From positions 17,546,001 through 17,610,000 of the forward strand of contig CM121341.1 of assembly GCA_051530055.1 (NCBI GenBank): a stretch of 64,000 nucleotides of DNA, read 5' to 3'. Position 1 is the stretch's first letter. Each line of letters starts with the position of its first letter. Of the stretch, positions 11,634 to 22,650 are shown in pieces. Origin of the DNA: Neoechinorhynchus agilis (taxonomy: Eukaryota; Acanthocephala). The translations under genes were made by a program, and so were the position numbers. Below the pieces are notes generated by a model. It had not been told where the DNA came from. It was given only the letters and a program-made list of their open reading frames with translations, and searched no databases.

Positions 11634-12877
11634 ATGACATCTCTAAAACAAACCCCATTATGTGGACTATCGAAATCAGTTGCTGTTTGCCACTGTACGT
11701 TGCTTGCTATTGCATACGTTGCTAGTCTGTATATATGGAAAGACAGGTAAGGTTCCCGTGGATTTCCTCATTTATGCCAATTTTTATGATAGGTTCTGTG
11801 ATAGAAACAATCCGTCTGTTATAAGAAAAAGATTTATGTCAGCGTTTTCAGTCTGTTTAATTGCTACAGTCCTAACGTCCGTGCATCTACTAACTGTAGC
11901 TTACAAATTCGACTGCAGGGAAGATGACGGTTGGTTTTATCGACCTATCTACATTCAGATGGGATTAAGATTGAACGGTATTCTTGAAGCTATAATCGTT
12001 TCCTCGATTCTGTGCACTGTTCTTTTTACGGGTCCTATAATACAGACTCTGTAAAACAGTGATTCTTAGATCGAACAACGCAAATCAATCTTTTAAACCG
12101 GTGTAAATTTTAGATCCATAAATCACGCTGTTGTATGCTTTCTAATGCAATACTAAAGAATAGAATTTAGCCTCGAACATCATAAATGAACTTATGACTA
12201 GTTCGAATGAGAATCGCTGATATACCGATTGCATTTGGAGCATGACTACCGTATTCAATTTCCCATGATTCCAAGTAACCAATCAGTGCTCGATCCTTAT
12301 GCTTGTTTGATGCTTCAGCAGCAACTTCAATCTCAATCAAAACTCCTAATCCGTATCCGCAACTATTTTGTTGCTCCGATGACTGAGGAGCTCGTATTTC
12401 GAGCATGCTTTGTTCCAATTCTATTCGGTTCAAACCCTGACAAATCCTATGTTATTCTCGTATCTTCGATTCTGTTCTCAGTTTGTCATTTCCATCACAT
12501 ATTTGAACAACCCGTTCGAAGCATATCTGTGTTGGCACCATTCATATTGCAAGTGATCTACACTGGTGTTTTCGGTTCATTCGCTGCTTACCTATTTATA
12601 CGGACCAATCATTTGATTGCGTGTTTTATCGTTCGATGGATCGTTTTTGATAAGGGCGGACTCACAATCAAAGTTTCTAAAAAACGATCCTGAGCCTACT
12701 GCGCATGCGATATGCAATGCTTTTGGTCTCCCGGAATTCGGGGATGTTTTGTTGATTAGGGACCGTACGGTAAAGATTGGGATCATTCTTGGATATGTTG
12801 GAGGACTTGTAGGATTCGTTCTACTTCTTGGACCTATTACAAACCCTAAAGTATTTTTAAATGATGTTTATTACTGA
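11634..12877 (+). CDS. RCE1: CAAX prenyl protease 2 (RCE1)
   Basis: An integral ER-membrane protease that removes the -AAX tripeptide from prenylated CAAX proteins such as Ras. Four exons: 11634-11746, 11793-12050, 12276-12630, 12695-12877; total 909 nt, 302 residues, close to the usual 300-330. Introns are 46, 225 and 64 bp. The chosen ATG at 11634 keeps SLYIWKDR in frame into the second exon (NNPSVIRKRF, MGLRLNGILEA, FTGPIIQ). The glutamate pair lies in TEELVFRAC, the first histidine in CHFHHIFEQ and the His/Asn motif in HAICNAFGLP, so all catalytic residues are present. Hydrophobic segments fit a multi-pass protein. The third intron has a weak donor (GTTCGA), and the acceptor of exon 3 was chosen by frame, so those two boundaries are less certain. 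Confidence 0.9.
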
Positions 12878-13290
12878 TCACGGCGGGCTGGAGCAGCGAA
12901 ATATGTAAAATTGTGGATAAAATTTACGGGACGAGAGAGAAGACAGTTTTATCTTTTTTCGTACAATAAAAGAGTAAATGAGATTTCCATATGTATGATA
13001 AAAATCCGTTTATCTTTGTACTCGGAAAATAATTGTTTGAAGCATAATTCCAACATTCTAGTTTTCGATCTACCACTTACTCAACTATCCGCTTGAACAA
13101 TCCTAAAAAGAATATTACCTTTAGAAACGTTAAAATTATCCAAAATGGATGATCTTTTAAATTTTTGTAAGATATTCACTTCGCCTTGGTTATCAAGCAT
13201 ATCGATATGTAATAGAAAGAACAATTTTTGTATTCGTCCTTGCACCACACAACTATGAAAGGAGGAAAGCCAGTAAACCCAGACGAATTA
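12878..13290. other. Intergenic, no gene seen
   Basis: An AT-rich spacer between RCE1 and LRR-A. A 61-codon frame at 12911-13096 has no recognisable features. Confidence 0.6.
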
Positions 13291-13294
13291 CTTC

Positions 13295-14605
13295 GTGAAT
13301 CGTAAAATATTTCCTAAAGTCTACACATTTTGCAAACATAAATCCAAGCCAAAAATGCTCCGGAGGGCATGGAATTTGAAAATTCTGGCATTTAGTTTTA
13401 TTGGAGAATTAAATGATTTATTCCGAGAAGAAACGCAGTTCGACCGTCTAAAGGAGTTGAAAGTTTTTGGTGGAACAACACGATATTTGAACGCGAGTTT
13501 TTTACGCAGAGTTCCTAAACTAACACGCTTAAAAGCCAATATGGGGTGTCTCGAGCAAATTCCCACTGGAAACGAACGTACAAGCAAATTGGTGGAATCC
13601 ATGGTTTTGTCAGGAAATCAAATCAGTAAACTTGATGATTCGTGTTTCTCGCAATGGTCAAATCTTGACCATTTGGATCTGTCAAGTAATCGAATTTCTA
13701 GCATTAGCAAATATGCATTTTCGTACCTCCGAAAACTAAGAATTCTCGATCTCGGAGATAACCAAATTTCATATCTGCTTTACGGAGTATTGAAGAACAA
13801 TGTCCGAATAAATACGCTTTCTATGGCCAATAACGATTTAATAACACTACCTGAACATTTCCTGAAGACCTTGAAGAATCTTCAAATGCTCGATTTGTCT
13901 CATAATCCAATAAGTAGTATCGATACGATTACCGTTGGAGCGAATAATGTTAGACAATGTATTATAAAGGATACACCAATTTCGTTTTTATTGTATGATC
14001 AAAAGCGAAATCCTGATACCTTTCTCGAAATTTTCGATGTCGTAGAATTCATTCCCCAACCTTCACGGGAAGGTTTTGGTGTTCACGGTTTGGTTCAGCA
14101 CTGTAATGTCACAATGAATGTTACTGTGCTAACATCGAAGAATCTACATCACATAAAAGACGTTCATCAACTGATCAATGGAAATGAGACGTTTTCACTC
14201 GACTTGAGCCATAATGAAATATCCGTAATCGATAATGATGATTTTCTTTTATTAACAAATCTTCGATTCCTGTGCGTTCAATTCAACAAGATTTGGAAAA
14301 TTGTTACGCTATCATTTGAACATTGCCAGGAATTGAAAACGCTTGATCTTGCAAATAACCATCTAAGAAATCTTGATGTACAGGACATGTTCTATGGACT
14401 AAACAATGTCATTGCTCTACATTTGGCCAAAAATGGGTTTCAGTTATTTCCCAGTTATCATTTATCGAATCTAAAAAGTCTACATATTCTCAATATTTCT
14501 CACAATCCAATTCGAGAATTTTATAGTGGTGCATTCCGAGAGGCAGGAACAATTACTGAGGTTGATGTGACTTTTACGGATATCGAAATTATTTCAGATC
14601 TATAA
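13295..14605 (+). CDS. Leucine-rich repeat protein A, 5'-truncated paralogue of LRR-B
   Basis: A frame of up to 436 residues with about twelve LRR units (LDLSSNRISSI, LDLGDNQISYL, LDLSHNPISSI and others). From about base 13375 it aligns with LRR-B from base 40255 to the end, and the similarity continues through the 3' flank to about 14850, so this is a segmental duplicate. The first ~27 codons (from 13295) are unrelated to LRR-B and lack a signal peptide, and the N-terminal Cys cap of LRR-B is missing. It is therefore probably a truncated gene or pseudogene, unless an upstream exon supplies the secretion signal. Role unknown; extracellular recognition is the usual role of such proteins. Confidence 0.75.
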   Translation: MNRKIFPKVYTFCKHKSKPKMLRRAWNLKILAFSFIGELNDLFREETQFDRLKELKVFGGTTRYLNASFLRRVPKLTRLKANMGCLEQIPTGNERTSKLVESMVLSGNQISKLDDSCFSQWSNLDHLDLSSNRISSISKYAFSYLRKLRILDLGDNQISYLLYGVLKNNVRINTLSMANNDLITLPEHFLKTLKNLQMLDLSHNPISSIDTITVGANNVRQCIIKDTPISFLLYDQKRNPDTFLEIFDVVEFIPQPSREGFGVHGLVQHCNVTMNVTVLTSKNLHHIKDVHQLINGNETFSLDLSHNEISVIDNDDFLLLTNLRFLCVQFNKIWKIVTLSFEHCQELKTLDLANNHLRNLDVQDMFYGLNNVIALHLAKNGFQLFPSYHLSNLKSLHILNISHNPIREFYSGAFREAGTITEVDVTFTDIEIISDL

Positions 14606-14859
14606 CCGAACATTGGGAATTCGCTCATTAAAAAAAACGATATCGCAGGATTCGGATTTTTTTCAATGCAAAATTTTTTAGGGTTTTGTGACTTTCTAAC
14701 TTCGCTAACCAACGAATTATTAGAAAAACATTTTGATTTAGCATTCCTCAATGTAAAAGAACATAAAAGAACGCAGTCTCAAAACTACACTTGATTAGCC
14801 AGCCTGCGCCTCCAATTTTTTCGAATGTCTCTCATAAAATGGCAAGCCGCATAGGGGAT

Positions 14860-15300
14860 ATAGACATTTTTCATCGATATTCCAATTTCGGTTGATCATC
14901 ACAAACAAGGCAAACTTTTAAAATTGAAAACAAAACAAATGACCACCGGAAGATTTAATCCAAGATTTGCGGGGATTAAAACCGGTGCTTTTTTCCTGTC
15001 ATGCAAAATTTCCATCGGGATAGTAAATTTTGACTTGTGGTGAATATAATCCCGGTTACAAATCATTTTATTGTAATGAAATATTTCGAAGGAGGAGACC
15101 TCGCCTTATCAATCATCTAAAAATGTTTTTGGTTATGAGTTTTTCTATATTTTGTCCAATAGGCTCGGGTTGACAGGTTCGCTATTCCAACGAGGGTCGC
15201 GGACCCTGTTCCATTAACAAGATTTATTCATCATGGTAATATATAGAGAAGTTTTACAACATCATAGCCATTCTAGTGACACGGCAACCTTTTGAAACAG
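14860..15300. repeat. Spacer with a half hairpin element at 15038-15120
   Basis: 15038-15120 (TGGTGAATATAATCCCGG through GAAATATTTCGAAGG to CTCGCCTTATCAATCAT) matches one arm and the centre of the hairpin at 32510-32656, without the second arm. No gene seen. Confidence 0.6.
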
Positions 15301-15307
15301 AAACTCC

Positions 15308-16625
15308 TCAACTCTCCGGCCCAGGAGAAAGACAGGGTGTTAAGGTTGTCGCAGAAGGTTTTGACAAACAAAGACTTTTGTTCCTGGGGGCAACCTCGAG
15401 AAAAAAGACTAGGCCTGGAATGCGCCAACTTTTATAAATAGTTTGGCATTGCTTAACATTCAGACTGAGTTTGATGGCGCGCTTAGTCTTTTTAAAAGCT
15501 AAACTGAGCATTTTTTTCATTTTACCTAAATCTGTTCAGGTGATAGATTTGAAGTAAAAGTGTGGCCCAAAATTCTAATTTTAAGAGGAGCGTTGGAAAA
15601 CCCTGAGGAAGAGGGTACAGGGTTATTCATTAAATTGTTAAAAAAGGATTTAAGATCTTTCCGGATTCGGCATGAGCGAACTTTAAAAAGACATAAACAC
15701 TTCGACCTATTCAAAGATAAATTCATTTTTGGTAAAAAGGAGTTAAGATAATCAATACATTGACCAATCAGGATTTTCATTTTGGCTGCTCTGTGGGCGG
15801 AGATGACAAAAGTCAAGTCATCCGCATAGCAAGTGAGAGAGGCCCTTATTTTAAAATTTTGAATCAAATATTGTGACGCCAAAAGGAAGAGAATAGGTGA
15901 CAGAGGTGACCCCTGTGGAACACCATTGGAAGGATAATATAGTGTCTTTGAAATGTCGTCTTCGAAGTAAAAAGATTTTGTAAATAAAATATTGTGGATG
16001 CGTGTAATTAAATTGTGAGGAATACTGAAAAATTCAAGCATCTCAATAATAAAAGAGAGTGAAATCCTATCAAACGCTTGAGAAATGTCCACGGCAAGCA
16101 TAACTCGCATGGGCATGTAAGAGCAAGAAAAATTGGAGTAAATAACTGCTAAGGCAGAGTGAACTGATTTCCCTTTTAGAAAACCATGACAATTTGAAGA
16201 GATGCAATTATGTTCATTAATGAAGGATCTCAACCTATTAGCAAGTGCGCGTTCATAAATGGTTACAAGGGGATTTTGAAGCGAGATAGGGCGAACGTCT
16301 TTTGGTTCAACAATGGCCTTCCTGCCATTTTTAACCAAGAAAATACGTCTAGAGACATTAATCTCTCTCTAAGCGTAAGGGGAGGAATGCAGCATAGATT
16401 TGGCTAAGATGGATACACAGCTTTTAGGAAGCAGTGTAAAGATTTTTGTCCCTGGGCAGCCATTAGACGATGCCAACTTCGGATTTGTGGACCATACTTC
16501 GAGAATATCTTTTAAGGTGATATCCGTGCGATTACGAAGTGGTTTGCGAAAACAAATTGATGGCACGTTGGTAGTCGAGCCCGCGGAATGAAAATCAAAA
16601 ATTTGAAAAAGAATATCCCCCAATG
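15308..16625 (-). mobile_element. Non-LTR retrotransposon (LINE) reverse transcriptase fragment
   Basis: Minus-strand frames give a reverse transcriptase. A 270-residue frame (16338-15526) holds KDVRPISLQN, the palm motif VDISQAFDRIS, NGVPQGSPLSPILFLL and the catalytic CYADDLTF. An upstream frame (16623-16369) continues the N-terminal part and a downstream frame (15520-15308) the thumb, each in another phase, so at least two frameshifts separate them. I see no endonuclease or zinc-finger domain attached, nor a poly(A) end. It differs from the RT at 37.4-39.4 kb, so two LINE lineages are present. Confidence 0.85.
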
Positions 16626-16699
16626 TTGTGGATTTTTAGATCCTGTTCTCCCCTGCTCGTAAACCCTGCACTATATCGTGTGTCCTATTGATTTTTACT

Positions 16700-17370
16700 A
16701 CGTCACTGGCAGGTAGTTTTACGCTGAAATTCGCTTCATTGCCTTCCATTGTATTGGCCGCAGAGATGTATGTAAGGCCTCCAGGAAAAGGCGCCTTCCA
16801 AGATTTGGCTCCTTCTCTATAAATTCCGTGCCCTCAAAATCTGTGCGATGTTGTATAGTTTCCTGGTGGTTTGAAATGGTGAATGAATGATACGCACGTC
16901 GACAGGTCTGTTTTTGTTGGCTGACTCTCTTCGGAATGCCCTGCATTGTTTGGCCGATGTATACCTTGTCACATTGATTGCACTGTATTTTTTTACACCC
17001 TGCAACGAGTCGGATCATTGTGCACCTTCCTCTTGAACGTGCAAACTCCAAACACCGTCCTCATAATCGAATTGATCATTTGGTTTGTTGCATCGCCAAA
17101 ACAAATTCAACTTTTTCGAATTTCACGGACTCTGGGAGCGGTTTTTGTTCTGCGTTAAGTGATTGCTCCTCTTAATATCGCAATCAATTATCCATTTGGG
17201 GTATCGCCTTATTCGCAATTTCCTCACGATACTATCCCTTTCCTTAATCCACGCAACTCCATTGGACGATATTAGAAAGGTTCTCCGGAAATACGAAGTC
17301 ACCGCGGAGATCTTGTGCCTCGTTGGTTGATGACTGGACTAGTGCGGTGGTCCCCAAGGCACGTTGGGCT
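16700..17370 (-). mobile_element. Penelope-like element fragment with GIY-YIG endonuclease domain
   Basis: A minus-strand frame at 17051-16719 contains KKIQCNQCDKVYIGQTMQG followed by a basic stretch and conserved Arg. This is the cysteine-flanked GIY-YIG nuclease typical of the C-terminus of Penelope-like retroelements. The upstream part (to about 17370) has an IRRYPKWII-like motif of the region between RT and nuclease. The RT itself is not seen next to it. It is broken. A different Penelope-type RT fragment lies at 53.4-56.2 kb. Confidence 0.7.
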
Positions 17371-17377
17371 TGCGACC

Positions 17378-18285
17378 CACAACCAAAGGTGACGAAATAC
17401 TGCTGAAGGGAGGAAACTCACTGATGAGTCCCGTCTCCTCGAGGTGTCTGAGGATCCGGAGAGATGTACGAACTCTTAACGTTTCATCCGAGTTTAAGTG
17501 GTCACATCACTTCTCTGGTGTAAAACAAAGTTTCTCAGACCGCCGAAATTGCTAATGCACATCGATAGTAATATATACATCCGGTCGAGAGAATCAGCTG
17601 ACAATGCAACAAATAATAAAGACATTCGGTTAAGCAAAACCGATTTCGTCAGCTGGGTTTGTACATTTCGTAGTTGTGCAGAGGTGGTTTAGCGGGCTCG
17701 TACCCCGAATCTCTGTTTCAGGGTCAAAGGGTTCGAATCCAAGATCGCCAATGACGCACAACCAAAGGTGACGAAATACTGCTGAAGGGAGGAAACTCAC
17801 TGATGAGTCCCGTCTCCTCGAGGTGTCTGAGGATCCGGAGAGATGTACGAACTCTTAACGTTTCATCCGAGTTTAAGTGGTCACATCACTTCTCTGGTGT
17901 AAAACAAAGTTTCTGCGACCGCCGAAATTGCTAATGCACATCAATAGTAATATATACATCCGGTCGAGAAAATCAGCTGACAATGCAACAAATAATAAAG
18001 ACATTCGGTTAAGCAAAACCGATTTCGTCAGCTGGGTTTGTACATTTCGTAGTTGTGCAGAGGTGGTTTAGGGGGCTCGTACCCCGAATCCCTGTTTGAG
18101 GGTCAAAGCGTTCGACCCCCCACGATCGCCAATGACGCACAATCAAAGGGGACGAAATACCGCTGAAGGGAGGAAACTACTCTTAACGTTTCATCAGTTT
18201 AAATGACCACATCACTTCTTTGATGTAAAACAAAATTTCTCCGACCGCCGAAAGTGCTAATTCACATCAATATATATAAAGGGCT
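17378..18285 (+). repeat. Tandem SINE-like array, period about 380 bp
   Basis: Three head-to-tail units start at about 17378, 17757 and 18138 (CACAACCAAAGGTGACGAAA and variants). The first two are nearly identical; the third is internally shortened. Each boundary carries a tRNA-like head with pol III A and B boxes. The body contains CTGATGAGTCCC (17421-17432 and 17800-17811), the conserved 5' core of a hammerhead ribozyme, although a full hammerhead fold is not evident. Confidence 0.8.
17685..17740 (+). promoter_or_regulatory. RNA polymerase III internal promoter (A and B boxes)
   Basis: TGGTTTAGCGG at 17685-17695 fits the A-box consensus TRGYNNARNNG and GGTTCGAATCC at 17730-17740 fits the B-box GGTTCGANTCC, 34 bp apart. 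The surrounding ~75 bases do not fold into an obvious whole tRNA cloverleaf, so this reads as a tRNA-derived SINE head. The copy at 18064-18119 keeps the A box but has a mutated B box. Confidence 0.75.
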
Positions 18286-18982
18286 AAAGGTTTACATAAA
18301 TCGGCTAGTGAAGATTCCACGAAAGAGAATACGGCTTTGGTAGATTCCATCATTATGGCAAACTCAAGCGAAGATTCATTGGAAACGAGTGGTGTTCAAA
18401 ACACTGCGAATACTTCGACAATTACTAGGGATTTTAATACCACCCTTAGGTGATATTCAGCCTGCAGTACTTAATAATTCCAAATTTATTGCGGAGGAGC
18501 ATGATATTGACCAGAGATCGTCTGAATTCCAAGCGGCACTTGTAAGTAATTTCAGACGTGAAGAGAAAACAATCAGTCCCAATCCAATTATAGCTGCAAC
18601 GCTTGGTGCAGCAGAGGACCATCCAACAAAGTCAACTCAGCATCCAGATTTCCGATCTCCGGTGACAATACCAAGTGGTCCAATATCGGCAATCAAAACA
18701 CTTGTCATGGCGGAAGCACACCTTTCAACCGAGAATGTTTTTGAATTTGTTTTCGATATGCCCGCTACTCCAATGGTGTGTCTTGAGTTCACAATATCGT
18801 TGCAGGAATTTGATAAAACTACAAATGACGATCCTTTTCCATTTCGGCCAAAGGTTGTACCATCAGCCAGAAATAATCTTTCGGAGGTACCTAATAGTTT
18901 TGAAGAATCTTTAATTGGATTAACTTTAAGTGAGATGCTGAACACATCGATTGAAGAGCTTAAAGTGCAATATTGCAGTTAA
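18278..18982 (+). pseudogene. Unrecognised S/T/N/E-rich protein gene with a frameshift
   Basis: An open frame from about 18278 passes ATG at 18356 (ANSSEDSLETSGVQ) and stops near 18450. A second frame takes over at about 18440 and runs to the stop at 18982 (FEFVFDMPATPM, LTLSEMLNTSIEEL). Similar composition on both sides suggests one protein of about 230 residues interrupted by a single shift, or a very small intron. No signal peptide, membrane segment or known domain. The SINE-like array ends immediately upstream and may have cut off the 5' end or promoter. Confidence 0.4.
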
Positions 18983-19070
18983 CGGAGAAAGTGAGTTTTA
19001 ATGGGTAAAAGTATTTCTTAAGAGTCAACAAACTTTAAAATGCGTCATTTCATGGATTCTATCAATATGT

Positions 19071-19547
19071 TCAAACGGCAACAATAATAAAATAAGATTT
19101 AATGCTAAAATTCCCAAAAAAGATATCATTGTGAGGTGTGCAATATTGCAGTTGTAAGGAATTGAAAAATTTTAGTTTTGGATTGTCATCCAAGAAACCG
19201 TAGTTCAGCATGTTGATGCTGCGTGTGACTAAGCGAGCGTTATTAGCGAGGCCCAGTCCACAAAAGTTGTTATTCTGATCATGCTTCCCATCATTCAGAC
19301 ATGCCGTTCCACTGGAAACGATAAAGTATTTGGAATCGTGGTTACTGAATGACTCAAAAGTAAGCAAGCTATCCATTAACTCAGGATGACTTTCTTCGAG
19401 CGTATTATCGACTATACCAAGCGTAACACCTTTGCCGGAATAAGTTTTCATCAAGATCAAGTCCATGTTGTTGGAGTAATTCATTATTCCAGCGATGCGT
19501 GAACGGCATTCCACAATATTCAGAATGCTCAGGAGGAAAAGAATCAT
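19071..19547 (-). pseudogene. Furin-like (S8) protease relic
   Basis: Minus-strand frame of 158 codons beginning with a signal peptide (residues 1-15). It then gives a subtilase/proprotein-convertase N-terminal half: the catalytic-Asp block GVTLGIVDNTLEESHPEL and the convertase motif CGLGLANNARLV. At the position where the family has His-Gly-Thr this frame reads SSGTAC, so the catalytic histidine is missing. The sequence leaves the family soon after NML, and no serine-containing half is found downstream. It is either a decayed gene or a secreted pseudoprotease whose other exons are lost. Confidence 0.6.
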
Positions 19548-20227
19548 AGTAAAGCAAAAAGTATTTCAACATCTACTAAGCAACGTACATTTTTTTCGAA
19601 TAGGGCATCGGTGAATCATGCCTCAACACGGTTGAGAGTTAAGAATATGAGATTTTAATAGACGATGCGAAGTGGCTTGATTCAGGACTGTCAAAAACCT
19701 TCGAAAATGTTTAGCCTGACAAGACAGCAAACGGTTGCCCAGCTTTACGCATTTGAATTTAATAGCGAAATAAAGTTTGAGTATTTATAGGATTGCATTT
19801 TATTGTTTCAATATCTTAATTGTTAAAATAAGCAATAATCCAACTCTATTGGTAAACAACGCATATAAGCGTGGGACATTAGTTAATTTATTGAACAAAT
19901 ATAACTTATTAATAACTCGTAAAACCTCCAAAAAATGAACCCGTTTTAACAGAATGATGTCTTAAAAGCCGTGAACAATAATAATGACGATGCTTTAGAT
20001 AACTGAAGCTGCTGAATGCCGCTTCTTCCCGAAAGGAAGCCATAAATTCTTGAGGTTTTCATTCTTTCAGTAAAGTGCAATTTGGGATTGCCGCATTCCT
20101 TTTACGATTTAATGGGTAGCGATTTCGTGAGTAAATATTCTGCTTTCTACGTTTTATATTGAGATTCAACAAAGTGCAAACTATTCAGCTTATTTGATAA
20201 GGTTCTGAAACTTCCATAATATAGATA
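19548..20227. other. Intergenic, nothing recognised
   Basis: An AT-rich spacer upstream of MRPS2; no gene or repeat seen. Confidence 0.6.
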
Positions 20228-21518
20228 ATGGCGATTAATATATTTCGGCAATACACCCGGACGCTAGTTTCTGTTGCTCAGAAATCGCCGTTGTCAATAA
20301 CGTATGTCGCCGAATCGAACAAACTGTCGGTGTCGAATATTCCTACAATTGAAGAACTGTTCAACTCCAGGGTTCATTACGGGCATAAAATTGGGCTTCG
20401 AAATCCTTGGATGCGATCATACATCTTCGGTACTCGTCAAAGTATCGATATTATAGATCTGGCTTATACCAGGCAACTACTATCAACGTCGCTTCATTTC
20501 CTCGCAAATATAGTATTCAAAGGAGGAATGATTCTATTCATTTGCTGCCATCCACAACATTGTTTGACTGTCGAGCAAATGGCACTTGACTGTGGTGAAT
20601 ACGCTCATTGTAGACGAACTACGAGTTCACAATCAGGTGCGTAGTCCTAAAATTTCGGCAATCAATATTTTGGGCTTTGTAGCATAATTTTTGTTGATAG
20701 GACCCAAAAATACATGGGTCCTTTTCTTTCTTAAATATCAAATTAACAAATAAACATGTTTTTATTTAGTAGCGAATTTAGACTAAGTCGTCGTCGAACT
20801 CTGTTTACTTTCTTACTTTATTTATCTTCGGTGGTCTTCTTCCCATAATGTCGGGTACGTAGACGTATGGCACTAAAACTCTTTCAATCGAGCATTCTCG
20901 CAAAGGTGTCCCAAGATGTTTATTGTCGGTACATTTCTCTTTGTGAGCTAATAAACATGTTTGCAAGATTTGAGGAATGTTGGTCGTTTTCTTATTTGTT
21001 TACTACATTTGTTTTAAGGAGCTTATTAATTTCTGATTGGTTGCCTTAAAAGATTGGATAAAATTAGCATTTTTTTAGAAGCTTCATAAAATAAAATTTT
21101 CTTCGTTGCCAATCGCTATTATAACATCACAATCAATGTTTTAAGAAGCTTAGCTATACCCCACGCGTTTACGCAAATTTATAAGATTGTGAAAGCGTGG
21201 TATCGAGAGTGGATCAGCGGAACATTTTTAAATGCTGATAAAAAATTCGGTCTAAGTGTCCGACTGCCCGATCTTTGTATTTTCTTTCACTCGCTAGCTC
21301 CTTTCGGTTCTCACCATCCGGCATTGACGGAAGCCAATAAAATGCTGGTTCCCACTATGGCACTGGTGGACACTGACGCCAATCCAAACATTATAACGTA
21401 TCCGATTCCAGCCAATGACGACTCACCATCTTCTGTTGGATTATTTGGAACGTTATTTGTCGATACCATTTGCCAAGCTAAGCAATTAAAGGAAGAAATT
21501 GACAGTCGAACCAAGTAA
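20228..21518 (+). CDS. MRPS2: Mitochondrial ribosomal protein S2 (uS2m)
   Basis: A small-subunit protein of the mitochondrial ribosome. Two exons, 20228-20609 and 21196-21518, total 705 nt or 234 residues, with frame kept across a 586-bp GT-AG intron. Exon 1 has a basic amphipathic N-terminus suitable for mitochondrial import, then IEELFNSRVHYGHK, YIFGTRQSIDIIDLAYT and DCGEYAH. Exon 2 has VRLPDLCIFFHSL, ALVDTDANPNIITYPIPAND and SVGLFGTLF, the S2 C-terminal half. Two or three extra residues at the splice join relative to other animals leave the exact boundary slightly open. The long intron contains no recognisable gene. Confidence 0.9.
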
Positions 21519-21699
21519 AAGGCAAGTAAATGATTTTTATCCGACGCATCTCTCCGCTCCCGTGAAAAATCACCGATAAACTGTAACTTTTCGATACCCT
21601 AAAAGCGTATGTTAACCGAATACAAATGACACGAGAACTAATATTTTTATTTTGATATTCCTTTAACTTTGTAAGTTTTTTTAATTTGCAGGCTGGTTT

Positions 21700-21918
21700 T
21701 AAGACACAAAACTAGCCCCAATAAATGATGTATTGTTTCGAATACCGCTGCAGATTATGCATCCAGCATAAATTGCGGACATTATGGACGTGATCAATCG
21801 TTGGTAAATGTTCTTCGAACAGTCGGGAAAAAAGATGCAATTAAATGAGTATTGATCAAGGAAGTATCTATATAATAATTCCCAATGATCTTAGATATAT
21901 TTTGTCAAACGTTGAGAC
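21700..21918 (+). pseudogene. Relic of an LRR protein N-terminus
   Basis: About 220 bp aligns with the start of LRR-B (39620-39840): GATGTATTGTTTC, ATTATGCATCC, CATAAATTGC, AATGTTCTTCGAACAGTCGG and AATGATCTT are shared. The frame carries several in-frame stops and small indels, so it is a pseudogene. It covers exactly the kind of N-terminal segment that LRR-A lacks. It ends where the satellite array begins. Confidence 0.8.
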
Positions 21919-22590
21919 AGTCGCGTTACGTTGTTTTTGTTGCTGTGTATATTACGCTTGTTGCGTACGAGCAACTTCTCGTTGCATTTTACTGCCGAAG
22001 TAAGGCCGTTGTTGTTTTGCGTTACTTCCGTACTTTTTCTCGCAGATGTTGATTTCGTGCATCATGTTGATGTTGTGTCTATGTGTCGCGTTACGTTGTT
22101 GTTGCGTATAATACGCTCGTCGCGTACAAGCAATTTCTCGTTGCATTTTACGGCATAATTAAGGCTGTTGTTGTTTCTTAGTTTCGTATTATGTTCGTGC
22201 TTTTTCTCTCAGCAGTTGATTTCGAGCATCATTCTGATATTGTGTCGCATTCGTTGTTGCTGCGTATAGTACGCTCGCTGCGTTCAAGCAACTTCTCGTT
22301 GCATTTTACTGCCGAAGTAAGGCCGTTGTTGTTTCGCGTTACTATCGTGCTTTTTCTCTCAGCTGTTGATTTCGGGCATCATTCTGATAGTGTGTCGCGT
22401 TGCGTTGTTGTGTATAATACGCTCGACGCGTACGAACAACTTCTCGGCGCGTACGATCAACTTCTCGTCGCATTTTACTGCCGAAGTAAGGCCGTTGTTG
22501 TTTCGTCGTTTCGCGTTACTTTCGTGCTTTTTCTCTGAGCTGTTGAATTCGGTCATCATGCTGATATTGTCTCTGTGTCGCGTTACATAG

Positions 22591-22627
<37 letters not shown>

Positions 22628-22650
22628 GTATATTACGCTAGCGAGTCGGG
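21919..22650. repeat. Minisatellite, 4-5 units of about 150-180 bp, with a (TTG)n tract
   Basis: Units starting GTCGCGTTACGTTGTTG recur at about 21919, 22085, 22243, 22392 and 22574. Each contains CAACTTCTCGTTGCATTTTA and GAAGTAAGGCCGTTGTTGTT. A pure TTG microsatellite runs at about 22590-22627. Frames through it on either strand are repeat artefacts. Confidence 0.88.

Noticed and set aside
12167-12433. 88-codon minus-strand frame over RCE1 intron 2 and exon 3
   Set aside because: The sequence looked protein-like at first (IGYLESWEIEYGSH), but it overlaps the RCE1 exon, lacks a start context and matches no family. Probably chance.
17676-17754. A functional tRNA gene
   Set aside because: A and B boxes are good, but acceptor and anticodon stems do not pair convincingly and it recurs as part of a 380-bp unit; better read as a SINE head.
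17498-18071. Repeated 64-codon frames in the tandem array
   Set aside because: They recur because the DNA unit recurs; the array has pol III boxes, not coding features.
18960-19155. Repeated TGCAATATTGCAGTT at 18967 and 19138
   Set aside because: Palindromic and short; two occurrences are not enough to call a regulatory site.
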